64,000 bases of DNA from Endozoicomonas sp. 8E (lineage in GTDB: Bacteria; Pseudomonadota; Gammaproteobacteria; Pseudomonadales; Endozoicomonadaceae). The notes below the pieces were generated by a model, which had not been told where the DNA came from, did not search any database, and saw only the letters and a list, made by a program, of their open reading frames with translations. The position numbers and the translations under genes were made by a program. Shown here piece after piece: positions 48,555 through 58,270 of the stretch (the first letter of the stretch is position 1; each line of letters begins with the position of its first letter). The stretch lies in contig NZ_CP120717.1 in assembly GCF_032883915.1 (NCBI RefSeq), positions 1,494,501-1,558,500 of the forward strand, in the 5' to 3' direction.

Positions 48555-51500
48555 TTATTTCTTCTCTGGCACCAGCATTTTCCGTTCTTTCGGGAAGCCA
48601 TCGTTGGTAAAGTAGGGGCGCGGCTCGCTGAACACGTTAATACCACGCTCCCTCAGCACTTCCCGGGCTTTCTCTGAATCCAGCGTTTTCTGGGTCAAGG
48701 TGCCCGTATTCATCCGTATACCTTCGCTTTTCAGCCGCTGCACCTCTTGCTCTATTGCCTGTTGTGTTGCCGGGCTGAGCAGTGACGGGTCATGTTCGTA
48801 CTGCATTTTTTCCAGCAGTGTCATTGCGGCCGGAATTGTCACCTGCCTCAGATCATACCAGCTGTTATGAATACCATAAGTGATCCCTTTGCTCTGATCC
48901 GCCTTGCAGGCCTGGTGGCCGGGGTCTGAACAGACAATAATACCGGCCAGCTGTGCCATTTTGCGTCGGACATTGTCGTCAATAAACTGGTTCATTCTCT
49001 GCACTGGCTCAGTTGTCCATTCAAAGTTTTCAGAGATCTTTGAGCCATTGTCGTTCAGACCGTAGACTTGGGTGTAGTTTTTTTTGCGCTGATCCCGAAG
49101 TCGCCCGGTTACCCGCGCCAGATCGGCCGCACCGTGCATGGCAGCTTCCAGATGACGTTGGAATTCAGTTTTGTTACCAGACTCGGAGGTAAACTGACTG
49201 GTCAGCTGCAATGGTATGTCAAGACGTCTGGCGTCAAATCCCGGAGATTGAGTTACCGTTAATCCGGGAAAATCAGTGTCAACCCCGCAACCACGGATGA
49301 CGTCCATTCGATCGGCAAAGCGCAATATGCGCAGATACCAGCGCAAAGGGTCAGGCAGGTTCTGCTGGTCTTTACCCTTAACATCGTTTTCCTTGCTGGT
49401 CATCGCCTGTTCCATATCATCCAGCAACTGCACAGAATAGCGTCCGGTCAGGTCCCGCCTGAAATACTCAGCTGACTTTGATTCCTCCGCTGATTTGTCG
49501 ACATCTTCGGCGGCCACATCATGGTAGATAATCGCCAGAGACAAGAGTTCTTTTTCATCCGGGCTCAGGGAGCACAGCTGAAATTTCTCCAGCAATTCCA
49601 TATACCAGTGCCCATTATTTCTGGCCCGCAGGATATGACTGCAGCTGTGTTGTGGTTTCCACACTGTTGGCATTATTGGTCTGCCCAGGCACTGGATCAC
49701 CCGTTCCGGTCCGGGACGGCGGTAATAGTGCTGCAATATCTTCAGGATGGTTTTTTCATTATCGCCGACATTATCTGGCAGGACCGGTGGTGTGCTGAAG
49801 GCGTCCACCACAAACTTCAACGCTGTTGGTGTTTCGGTTGCTAATGGCGTCGCCAGACGGTGAGAATCGTCCAGACCCAGAGATTGCTTCAGAACCTTGA
49901 TGTCCTGCTGAGCCTGCCGGACATGCTCTGACCAGTACCGGTAGAAAGGAATCGTTTTACGCTGCTGCCATAGTTCTTCAACCCATTGGATACAATCAGC
50001 TGTGGAAAAATCATCATTAACCATCTCAGCGCCAGGATAATGGCAGTCCAGAGTTCGTTTAACGCTGTGCAGAGTCTCGGGGTCCAGGTCGGTAAAGTAA
50101 TGAAAGAGGGCCAGTAAGTGGGTCTTAGGCACGTCCGGGGATGCTGTGTTGAAAAACAAACTGAATATTATCTCTTTCATACATTGCTGTAATTTCTCTT
50201 GACTGTGACCCCGACAGATTCGGTCAAATTCAACGACACTAGCCGGGCAACCGGTTAAGGGCATTCTGCTAAGATGTTTCAGGGTCAGAAAATCAAATGG
50301 ACCAAATGCAGCCACCATATAATTCATTGTGCTCGCTGGTATGACCTGTTTTGTGGTATCAGCCATGGCGTAAATATGGGAAATAGCACTTCCCAGCCTT
50401 GCCCCGCTCTGCAGAAGCAGCTCAAGTAAGCGACAGGCTTCTCGCTCATGTTTCCGGGTTTGCTCATGCTGCGGCTGATTGTTTCTGGACTTTTCGGAAG
50501 CCAGCAACATATCCAGTAAAGATCGAACATCGCCTTCATGAAAAAAACTCTGGTGAACCGGCAAGCCACTTTGTTTTAATTTCAGAAACTTCTCATAACT
50601 GTATAAACGAGGATTACTCACCAGCTTGATGGCCTGTTGCAATTTGCCCATAACATCCGGTGAGACGGTTAATGTCGAACTCAGTGTCTTTGCCCGCAAA
50701 GACATTGGCAGTAGATTTAACATGGCTCTGAAATGTGTCGGGGCTATGCCCTGGGCAAACGCAAAATCATTCAGATAATGCTCATTCCTGGCCAGGTGTT
50801 CACTGTCCAGCTCATCGTCAAAACAGACTTGAATCGACCCTGTGCGATGGCAATAAACGACCAGAGGCATCTTTTTAATCTTCAATGCCTTTTCACACTG
50901 ACGCTTGTCCCAGAGGATATCGGCAATATTAGTCTGTGCATCCTTGTAAACAAAAAAGCATTTGATGTCTTCTTTGTCATATTTGCTGAGCACCAGTTCC
51001 GGGTAATCAAGAGGGCGGGCGCTATGGTCGGATTTCAATTTTGGTAAACTGAATGTCCCATCGGCTTGCAGGTGCCCCGAGGTGAAACGAAGAGGATAAA
51101 CTCTCCAGACGACCTGATTACCACGCTCAAGACGTCTGTTGAGTAATGATTGCAAGTGAGGCAGTAGTTTTACTGACAGGGTCTCCGGAGTTAAGTCGGG
51201 CTCTATCAGTAGCCTTCTGGTCCCCGCGTTACGTTTATAGGCATACAGGCATTTTGGATCAGCAATGCCTAGCATCCATTTACCATAATCCTCTGGTACG
51301 CGCCCGGTGGGCATCATTTCCCCCGGCAGAGCGAGAGTGAAAGGTCTTGGTGCCCCCTTACCCGAAAAGTAATTTTCTTCTTTAGTCAACTCAATTCGCC
51401 GGAACGCCAGTTGCCCACTCGCAGCGGCCTGCAGTAGCGCCTGTCGCTCAGGCTCTGCGGGGTGACAGGGTATCAGCTTGCTGGTCGATTCGCAGACTGT

Positions 51501-51596
51501 CCAGTGGCCGGAGGCGGTTACCGACTGGGTGTCAAACTCTGTTTGAGGGGTAGGGCACAGGCTCGCAGAGGTCCCGGTTCCCTGGGCAGCATGCAT
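48555..51596 (-). CDS. SidE phosphodiesterase-like tandem paralog, copy 6 (type A)
   Basis: A 1,013-residue type A member with the core motifs intact: HSCSHILRARNN, His692-Asp693 in IIYHDVAAEDVDKS, and RFADRMDVIRG. GGGAG lies 8 nt before ATG 51596. Its C-terminus is shorter than its neighbours', ending MLVPEKK without the usual AKPDAQ tail. It begins MHAAQGTGTSASLCPTPQ and has the TQSVTASGHWTVCEST opening of type A. Confidence 0.85.
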   Translation of the reverse strand: MHAAQGTGTSASLCPTPQTEFDTQSVTASGHWTVCESTSKLIPCHPAEPERQALLQAAASGQLAFRRIELTKEENYFSGKGAPRPFTLALPGEMMPTGRVPEDYGKWMLGIADPKCLYAYKRNAGTRRLLIEPDLTPETLSVKLLPHLQSLLNRRLERGNQVVWRVYPLRFTSGHLQADGTFSLPKLKSDHSARPLDYPELVLSKYDKEDIKCFFVYKDAQTNIADILWDKRQCEKALKIKKMPLVVYCHRTGSIQVCFDDELDSEHLARNEHYLNDFAFAQGIAPTHFRAMLNLLPMSLRAKTLSSTLTVSPDVMGKLQQAIKLVSNPRLYSYEKFLKLKQSGLPVHQSFFHEGDVRSLLDMLLASEKSRNNQPQHEQTRKHEREACRLLELLLQSGARLGSAISHIYAMADTTKQVIPASTMNYMVAAFGPFDFLTLKHLSRMPLTGCPASVVEFDRICRGHSQEKLQQCMKEIIFSLFFNTASPDVPKTHLLALFHYFTDLDPETLHSVKRTLDCHYPGAEMVNDDFSTADCIQWVEELWQQRKTIPFYRYWSEHVRQAQQDIKVLKQSLGLDDSHRLATPLATETPTALKFVVDAFSTPPVLPDNVGDNEKTILKILQHYYRRPGPERVIQCLGRPIMPTVWKPQHSCSHILRARNNGHWYMELLEKFQLCSLSPDEKELLSLAIIYHDVAAEDVDKSAEESKSAEYFRRDLTGRYSVQLLDDMEQAMTSKENDVKGKDQQNLPDPLRWYLRILRFADRMDVIRGCGVDTDFPGLTVTQSPGFDARRLDIPLQLTSQFTSESGNKTEFQRHLEAAMHGAADLARVTGRLRDQRKKNYTQVYGLNDNGSKISENFEWTTEPVQRMNQFIDDNVRRKMAQLAGIIVCSDPGHQACKADQSKGITYGIHNSWYDLRQVTIPAAMTLLEKMQYEHDPSLLSPATQQAIEQEVQRLKSEGIRMNTGTLTQKTLDSEKAREVLRERGINVFSEPRPYFTNDGFPKERKMLVPEKK

Positions 51597-51654
51597 GGTA
51601 ATACTCCCGTAAGACTTATTATTTACCCACTTCCGTGCAGGTTGATTCTATTCT

Positions 51655-51682
51655 TTGGAGTAATTGGCTGGCAAAAAGTTCC
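51655..51682 (-). promoter_or_regulatory. Sigma-E/ECF-type promoter of copy 6
   Basis: GGAACTT-N16-TCCAA, ending 58 nt before ATG 51596. Confidence 0.75.
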
Positions 51683-51723
51683 ATTACGGCCTCGTTGTCC
51701 GTGGCTGCCATTTCATAGCGGGA

Positions 51724-54700
51724 TCAATGGATTTTATCGGTCTTTTCCTGCTGAGCATCAAGCTTCGCTTTCTTCTTTGGCACCAGCATTTTCCATTCTT
51801 CCTGGAAGCCATCGTTGGCAAGGTAGGGACGCTTCTCGCTGACCACGGCAATACCTCGCTGTTTCAGTACTCTTCGGGCTTTCTTCGAAAGCAGTGTTTT
51901 CTGCGTCAAGGTGCCCGTATTCATCCGTATACCTTCGCTCCTCAGCCGCTGCACCTCTTGCTCTATTGCCTGTTGTGTTGCCGGACTCAGCAGCGACGGG
52001 TCATGTTCATACTGCATCTTTTCCAACAGCGTCATTCCGGCCGGAATCGCTACCTGCTGGAGATCATACCAGCTGTTATGAATGCCATAAGTGATCCCTT
52101 TGTTTTGATCCGCCTTGCAGGTTCGGTGTCTGGAGTCTGAACAGACAATAATTCCGGCCTCCTGAGCGATTTTGCGGCGAACATTGTCATCAATATACTG
52201 GTTCAATCTCTGCACTGGCTCAGTGGTCCATTCAAAGTTTTCAGAGATCTTTGAACCATTGCCAATCAGACCGTAGACCTGGGAGTAGTTTTTTTTGCGC
52301 TGATCCCGCATTGGTCCGGTGACCTGCGCCAGATCAGCCGCACCGTGCATGGCAGCTTCCAGGTGTCGTTGGAATTCAGTTTTGTTGTCAGTATCAGAGC
52401 AAAACTGTTCGGTCAGCTGCGATGGTATGTCAAGACGTCTGGCGTCAAATCCCGAAGGTTGAGCCACCGTTAATCCGGGAAAATCAGTGCCAACCCCGTA
52501 ACCACGGATAACGTCCATTCGATCCGCAAAGCGTAATATGCGCAGATACCAGCGCACGGACTCAGACAGGTTCTGCTGATCGCCGCCCCTGACATCGTTT
52601 TCCTTGCTGGTCATCGCCAGTGCCATATCCTTCAGTAGCTGTTCAGGGTAATGCCCTGTCAGGTCCCGTTTGAAGTAATCAGCTGACTTGGATTCTTCCA
52701 CTGATTTGTCAACATCTTCGGCAGCCGCGTCATGGTAGATAATGGCCAGAGACAGGAGTTCTTTTTCTTGTTTTCTCAGGGAACACTGCTGAAATTTCTC
52801 CAGCAATTCCATATACCAGTGCCCATTATTCCTGGCTCTCAGGACATGGCTGCAACTGTGCATTGGTTTCCATACTGCTGGCATGATCTGTGTAAGGCTC
52901 TTGATGACTCTTTCCGGTCCCGGACGGCGGTAATAATGTTGCAATACTTTCACGATGGTTGCCTCATTATCGCCGACATTTTCAGGCAGGACCGGCGCTT
53001 TGCTGAAGGCGTCCACCACAAACTGTAATGCCTTGGTCCTCTCGGTTGCCAATGCTGTTGCCTGGTTGTGAGAAGCGTCCGGACCGAGTGATTGTTTCAG
53101 ATTCCTGATGTCCTTCTGAGCCTGCCGGACACGCTTTGGCCAATTCCGGTAGAGAGGATAGGTTTCCCGTTGCTCCCACAGATTTTCAATCCATTCGATG
53201 TAATCAGCCAGGGAAAAATCACCAATAACCTTCTTGCCTTCAGGGTAAAGCCACTCCAGATCGTCTTTAAGATCATTCAGAAAGTCTTCGTCCGGGATAG
53301 CCTCATAACGAAACAAGGCCAATAAGTGGGACTGAATATCTTCGAGGGTTGGAGCCAGCCTGGTTGTCACATAAAATGATGCCCTGTTCAAACAGGCCTG
53401 ATTTTCCAGTTGACTGTTGCCCCGACAGATTCGGTCAAATTCAACGATGCTCCCCGAGCAACCGATTAAAGGTAAACGACAGAGATGTTGCAGGCTCAGG
53501 AAATCAAATGGAGCATAAGCAGCCACCAGACAATTGAATATGCCCGCTGGCATTGCAGAATCATTCTTGGATTTCATGTTGCTGATGAGTTCCAGACCAA
53601 ATTCAGTCAGCCTTGTCCCGCTCTGCAAGAGCAGCTGAAAACATCGGTAAGCTTCTTCCTCCTGCTGCTTCCTGATTTGCTGTTCCTGAACACCGTTGTG
53701 TCTGAATATTTCGCTGTGCATGAGAAAATCAAGCAAAGATCTAATACCCGCGATGTGAAAAAAAGGCTGCTCAACCGGCAAGCCATTACGTTTTAATTCC
53801 AGAAGTCGCTCGTAACTGTAACAACAGGGACTACTCAACAGCTCTATGGCTTCTTGCAGATTGTGGACAAGATCCGGCGAGATGTTTAATTCTGAACTCA
53901 GTGCCTTCGCCCGCAAAGACATTGGCAGCAGATTTAACACGGCCCTGAAATTTTCTGAGGCTACGCCCCTTAAAAACGCAAAATCATTCAAAGAATGCTC
54001 ATTTCTGGCCAGGTGTTTACTGTCCAGCTCATCGTCAAAATAGACCTCAACAGAACCTGTTTGGTGGCAATAAACGACCAGTGGCAAGGGTTTAAGCTGC
54101 AATTCCTTTTCACACTCACGCTTTTCCAGCAGGATATCGGATATATTCATCTCCGCATCCTTGTAAACACACAAGCATTTGATGTCTTCTTTAGCGTATT
54201 TGGCGAGCACCAGTTCTGGGTAATCAATTGAGAAAACCTTCTCGCGGGGTTTCAATTTTGGCAAACTGAACGTCCCATCCGCTTGCAGATGCCCCGAGGT
54301 GAAACGAGGATAAACTCTCCAGATGATTTGATCGCCACGCTCAAGACGTCTATTGAGCAGAGATTGCAGATCAGGCAGTAGTTTTACTTGCAGTGTATCC
54401 GGAGTAAAACCATGCTCCCTCGTCAGCCTTTTAGTCCGTGCATCACGTTTATAGACGTACAGGCATTTTGGATCAACAATGCCCACCATCCAGTTACTAT
54501 GGCCTTTCGACATACGTCTGGTAGGCATCATCCGCCCCGGCAGGGCGAGGGTGAAGGGTCTTGGTGCTCCCTTGCCTGAAAAGTAATCTATTTCATTCGT
54601 CAATGTAATGCTCCGAAATGCCAGGCACCCACTCTCAGCAGCCCGCAGTAGCTTTTGTCGTTCACACTCCCTGGGATGATGCAGTAGCCGTTTGCCAGTC

Positions 54701-54807
54701 GGTTCGCAGACTGTCCATTGGCCAGAGGCCGTTACCGACCGGGTGTCAAAGTTTGATTCGGGTTGAGGTGGTGGACACTGACTCGCAGCGGTTTGGGCAA
54801 CATCCAT
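51724..54807 (-). CDS. SidE phosphodiesterase-like tandem paralog, copy 7 (type A)
   Basis: A 1,027-residue type A member with His692-Asp693 in IIYHDAAAEDVDKS and intact HSCSH and RFADRMD boxes. Copies 7 and 8 are sister genes: both start MDVAQTA, share GKRLLHHPRECERQ, and stay alike in the otherwise variable middle (GTRLTEFGLELI, IPDEDFLNDL). Most other pairs diverge strongly in that middle region. AGGAG lies 8 nt before ATG 54807. The C-terminus adds AKLDAQQEKTDKIH. Confidence 0.85.
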   Translation of the reverse strand: MDVAQTAASQCPPPQPESNFDTRSVTASGQWTVCEPTGKRLLHHPRECERQKLLRAAESGCLAFRSITLTNEIDYFSGKGAPRPFTLALPGRMMPTRRMSKGHSNWMVGIVDPKCLYVYKRDARTKRLTREHGFTPDTLQVKLLPDLQSLLNRRLERGDQIIWRVYPRFTSGHLQADGTFSLPKLKPREKVFSIDYPELVLAKYAKEDIKCLCVYKDAEMNISDILLEKRECEKELQLKPLPLVVYCHQTGSVEVYFDDELDSKHLARNEHSLNDFAFLRGVASENFRAVLNLLPMSLRAKALSSELNISPDLVHNLQEAIELLSSPCCYSYERLLELKRNGLPVEQPFFHIAGIRSLLDFLMHSEIFRHNGVQEQQIRKQQEEEAYRCFQLLLQSGTRLTEFGLELISNMKSKNDSAMPAGIFNCLVAAYAPFDFLSLQHLCRLPLIGCSGSIVEFDRICRGNSQLENQACLNRASFYVTTRLAPTLEDIQSHLLALFRYEAIPDEDFLNDLKDDLEWLYPEGKKVIGDFSLADYIEWIENLWEQRETYPLYRNWPKRVRQAQKDIRNLKQSLGPDASHNQATALATERTKALQFVVDAFSKAPVLPENVGDNEATIVKVLQHYYRRPGPERVIKSLTQIMPAVWKPMHSCSHVLRARNNGHWYMELLEKFQQCSLRKQEKELLSLAIIYHDAAAEDVDKSVEESKSADYFKRDLTGHYPEQLLKDMALAMTSKENDVRGGDQQNLSESVRWYLRILRFADRMDVIRGYGVGTDFPGLTVAQPSGFDARRLDIPSQLTEQFCSDTDNKTEFQRHLEAAMHGAADLAQVTGPMRDQRKKNYSQVYGLIGNGSKISENFEWTTEPVQRLNQYIDDNVRRKIAQEAGIIVCSDSRHRTCKADQNKGITYGIHNSWYDLQQVAIPAGMTLLEKMQYEHDPSLLSPATQQAIEQEVQRLRSEGIRMNTGTLTQKTLLSKKARRVLKQRGIAVVSEKRPYLANDGFQEEWKMLVPKKKAKLDAQQEKTDKIH

Positions 54808-54865
54808 GGTAATACTCCTTTTAAACTTATTATTTATCTGCTTTCGTTTGGGGATTCTTTCGTCG

Positions 54866-54893
54866 TTGGACTAACTGGCCGGTGAAAAGTTCC
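54866..54893 (-). promoter_or_regulatory. Sigma-E/ECF-type promoter of copy 7
   Basis: GGAACTT-N16-TCCAA, ending 58 nt before ATG 54807. Confidence 0.72.
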
Positions 54894-54928
54894 ATTTCAT
54901 ACCAGTCGTGCTTTCTAACTCCCTATTG

Positions 54929-55060
54929 AGGTTGTCGCAAAACTCTGGTTCCCATGCTTTTAGGCCCTGTGGGTCCCAGCGTGGGAACCCATACTTATCT
55001 CGCGCTGCAGAGTCCGTTTTTCAGGGGAGGTATGCATTCCCACGCAGCTCACACCACTCT
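54929..55060 (+). repeat. Dispersed repeat (TTGTCGCAAAACTC family) between copies 7 and 8
   Basis: GGTTGTCGCAAAACTCTGGT, then CCCATGCTTTTAGGCCCTGT, then blocks ending near GGTATGCATTCCCACGCAG. It is the inverted equivalent of 30690-30825. It was inserted between the copy 8 stop and the copy 7 promoter, leaving that promoter intact. Confidence 0.7.
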
Positions 55061-55093
55061 GCACGGCAACTGCGCATCCATGCAGTCGTACTC

Positions 55094-58000
55094 TTAATCA
55101 AGCTTTGCCATCTTCTCTGGCACCAGCATTTCCCATTCTTTCCGGAGTTCGTCATTGGTAAAGTAGGGACGTTTCTCGCTGACCACGGCAATACCTCGCT
55201 GTTTCAGTATTCCCCGGGCTTCCTCCGAAAGCAGTGTTGCCTGCGTCAAGGTGCCCAGGTTCATCTGTATACCTTTGCTACTCAGCCGTTGTACCTCTTG
55301 CTCTATTGCCTGTTGTGTTGCCGGGCTCAGCAGCGACGGGTCATGTTCGTACTGCATCTTTTCCAGCAGCGTCATTCCGGCCGGAATCGCCACCTGCCTC
55401 AGGTCATACCAGCCGTTATGAATGCCATAAGTGATCCCTTTACTTTGATCAGCCTTGCAGGCCTGGTGGCTTGGGTCTGAACAGACAATGATTCCGGCCT
55501 CCTGAGCGATTTTGCGCCGGACATTGTCATCAATAAACTGGTTCATTCTCTGCACTGGCTCAGTGGTCCATTCAAAGTTTTCAGAGATCTTTGAACCATT
55601 GCCAATCAGACCGTAAACTTCGTTGTAGTTTTTTTTGCGCCAATCCCGGAGTAGTCCGGTTACCCGCGCCAGATCAGCCGCACCTTGCATGGCGGCTTCC
55701 AGATGCCGTTGGAATTCAGTTTTGTTGTCAGTATCGGAGGTAAACTGTTCGGTCAGCTGTGATGGTATGTCAAGACGTCCAGCGTCAAATCCCGAAGGTC
55801 GAGCCACTGTTAATCCGGGAAAATCAGCCCCAACCCGGCAACCACGGATAACGTCCATTCGATCCGCAAAACGTAGTATGCGCAGATACCAGCGCACGGA
55901 CTCAGACAGGTTCTGCTGATCGCCGCCCCTGACATCGTTTTCCTTGCTGGTCATCGCCAGTGCCATATCCTTCAGTAGCTGTTCAGGGTAGTGCCCCGTC
56001 AGGTCCCGTTTGAAATACTCAGCTGACGTTGATTCTTCCACTGATTTGTCAACATCTTCGGCAGCTGCGTCATGATAGATAATGGCCAGAGACAGGAGTT
56101 CTTTTTCATCCGGTTTCAGGGAACACTGCTGAAATTTCTCCAGCAGTTCCATATACCAGTGCCCATTATTTCTGGCCCGCAGGACATGACTGCAACTGTG
56201 CTCTGGTTTCCACATGGTTGGCATGGTCTGACTGCCAAGGCTCTTGATGACTCGTTCCGGTCCCGGACGGCGGTAATAATGCTGCAATACCTTCAGGATG
56301 GTTGTTTCATTATCGCCAACATTGTCAGGCAGGACTGGTGGTTTGCTGAAGGCGTCCACCACAAACTGCAATGCCTTTGGTGTTTCGGTTGCCAATGGTG
56401 TTGTCTGGTTGTGAGAAGCGTCCAGACCCAATGATTGTTTCAGATTGCTGATGTCCTCCTGAGCCTGCCGGACATGCTTTGGCCAATTCTGATACAAAGG
56501 ATAGGTTTCCCGTTGCTCCCACAGATTTTCAACCCATTCGATGTAATCAGCCACGGACAAATCACCAATATTCTCATTGCCGTCAAAGCAGTAATACTCC
56601 AGATCCTCTGCAAGATCATTCAGAAAGTCTTCGTCCGGGATAGCCTCATAATGAAACAAGGCCAATAAGTGGGACTGAATATGTTCGAGGGTTAGACCCT
56701 GCCTGGTTTTTGTATAAAGTGATACCTCTTTCAAACAGGCCTGATTTTGCAGTTGACTGTTGCCCCGACAGATTCGGTCAAATTCAACGATGCTCCCCGG
56801 GCAACCGATTAAAGGTAACTGACTGAGATGTTCCAGGTTCAGGAAGTCAAATGGAGCATAAGCAGCCACCAGACAATTGAATAGGCCCGCTGGTATTGCA
56901 GATTCATTCTTATCTTCCATGCATCTGATGAGCTCCAGACCAAATTCAGTCAACCTTGTCCCGCTCTGCAAAAGCAGCTGAAAACATCGGTAAGCTTCTT
57001 TCTCCTGCTGCTCCCTGATTTGCTGTTCCTGAAGCGCATTGTGTCTGAATATTTCACTATGCAGGAGAAGATCAAGCAAAGATCTGATTCCCGCCGTACG
57101 AAAAAAAAAGGGGGGCTCAACAGGCAAGCCACCAAGTTTCAATGCCAGAAGCTGCTCGTAACTGTAACAGCAGGGATTAGTCACCAGCTGGATGGCTTCT
57201 TCCAATTTGTGCACAAGATTCGGAGGAACGGTTAATTCTGAACTCAGTGCTTTTGCTCGCAAAGGCATTGGCAGCAGATTTAACAGGGCTCTGAAATGTT
57301 TAAAGGCTATGCCTTGTGAAAACGCAAAATCATGCAGAGAATGCTCATTGCTGGCCAAGTGTTCACTGTGCAGCTCATCGTCAAAATAGACCTGAACAGA
57401 GCCTGTGCGGTGGCAGTAAACGACCAGTGGCAAGGATCCAAGCTGAAACTCCTTTTCACACTCACGCTTGTCCAGCAGGATATCGGATATATTCATCTCT
57501 GCATCCTTGTAAACGCAAATGCATTGGATGTCTTCCTTCCTGTAGTGGGCGAGTAACAGTTCCGGGAAATCATCTATACGGGTACATTGACCAGATTTCA
57601 ACTTTGGCAAACTAAACGTCCCATTCGCCTGCAGATGCCCCGAGGTGAAACGAGGATAAACTCTCCAGATGACCTGATCGCCACGCTCAAGACGTTTATC
57701 GAGCACAGATTGCAGATGAGGCAGTAGTTTTACTTCCAGTTTATCCGGAGTTAAGTCAGGCTCTACCATCAGCTTCCTGGTAATCGCGTTACGTTTATAA
57801 GCATACAGGCATTGTGGATCAACAATGCCTACCATCCATTTACCAAACCCTACCCCAATGCGCGCGTTAGGCATCATCCTCCCCGGAAGGGCGAGGGTGA
57901 AGGGTCTTGGTGCTCCCTTGCCAGAAAAGTATTTTCTTTCTCTGGACAAATCAATGCGCCTGAGCGCCAGACGTCCACTCTTAGCAGCCCGCAGTAGCAT

Positions 58001-58153
58001 TTGCCGTTCACACTCTCTGGGATGATGTAGTAGCCGTTTGCCAGTCGGTTCGCAGACTGTCCATTGGCAAGAGGCTGTTACCGACTGGGTGTCAAAGTTT
58101 GATTCGGGTTGAGGTGGTGGGCACGGACTCACAGCGGTCTGGGCAACATCCAT
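55094..58153 (-). CDS. SidE phosphodiesterase-like tandem paralog, copy 8 (type A)
   Basis: A 1,019-residue type A member and sister of copy 7. The catalytic pattern is kept: His694-Asp695 in IIYHDAAAEDVDKS with HSCSHVLRARNN before and RFADRMDVIRG after. AGGAG lies 8 nt before ATG 58153. Compared with copy 7 it has small insertions and deletions in the middle helical region (EDLEYYCFDGNENIGDLSVA) while the PDE-like domain is nearly the same, so the N-terminal and middle regions evolve faster than the enzymatic core. Confidence 0.85.
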   Translation of the reverse strand: MDVAQTAVSPCPPPQPESNFDTQSVTASCQWTVCEPTGKRLLHHPRECERQMLLRAAKSGRLALRRIDLSRERKYFSGKGAPRPFTLALPGRMMPNARIGVGFGKWMVGIVDPQCLYAYKRNAITRKLMVEPDLTPDKLEVKLLPHLQSVLDKRLERGDQVIWRVYPRFTSGHLQANGTFSLPKLKSGQCTRIDDFPELLLAHYRKEDIQCICVYKDAEMNISDILLDKRECEKEFQLGSLPLVVYCHRTGSVQVYFDDELHSEHLASNEHSLHDFAFSQGIAFKHFRALLNLLPMPLRAKALSSELTVPPNLVHKLEEAIQLVTNPCCYSYEQLLALKLGGLPVEPPFFFRTAGIRSLLDLLLHSEIFRHNALQEQQIREQQEKEAYRCFQLLLQSGTRLTEFGLELIRCMEDKNESAIPAGLFNCLVAAYAPFDFLNLEHLSQLPLIGCPGSIVEFDRICRGNSQLQNQACLKEVSLYTKTRQGLTLEHIQSHLLALFHYEAIPDEDFLNDLAEDLEYYCFDGNENIGDLSVADYIEWVENLWEQRETYPLYQNWPKHVRQAQEDISNLKQSLGLDASHNQTTPLATETPKALQFVVDAFSKPPVLPDNVGDNETTILKVLQHYYRRPGPERVIKSLGSQTMPTMWKPEHSCSHVLRARNNGHWYMELLEKFQQCSLKPDEKELLSLAIIYHDAAAEDVDKSVEESTSAEYFKRDLTGHYPEQLLKDMALAMTSKENDVRGGDQQNLSESVRWYLRILRFADRMDVIRGCRVGADFPGLTVARPSGFDAGRLDIPSQLTEQFTSDTDNKTEFQRHLEAAMQGAADLARVTGLLRDWRKKNYNEVYGLIGNGSKISENFEWTTEPVQRMNQFIDDNVRRKIAQEAGIIVCSDPSHQACKADQSKGITYGIHNGWYDLRQVAIPAGMTLLEKMQYEHDPSLLSPATQQAIEQEVQRLSSKGIQMNLGTLTQATLLSEEARGILKQRGIAVVSEKRPYFTNDELRKEWEMLVPEKMAKLD

Positions 58154-58216
58154 GGTAATACTCCTGTGTAACTTATTGTTTTCCTCCTGCTCTCGTTTGG
58201 AGGGATTCTGAAGCCC

Positions 58217-58244
58217 TTAGAGTAACTGACCGCTGTAAAGTTCC
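58217..58244 (-). promoter_or_regulatory. Sigma-E/ECF-type promoter of copy 8
   Basis: GGAACTT-N16-TCTAA, ending 63 nt before ATG 58153. Confidence 0.75.
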
Positions 58245-58270
58245 GTCTCAGCTATATTTTTTTAGCGAGA

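Noticed and set aside
48464-48646. Upstream extension of copy 5 (start at 48646)
   Set aside because: It crosses the promoter and overlaps the 3' end of copy 6 by about 90 nt; ATG 48463 fits the family pattern.
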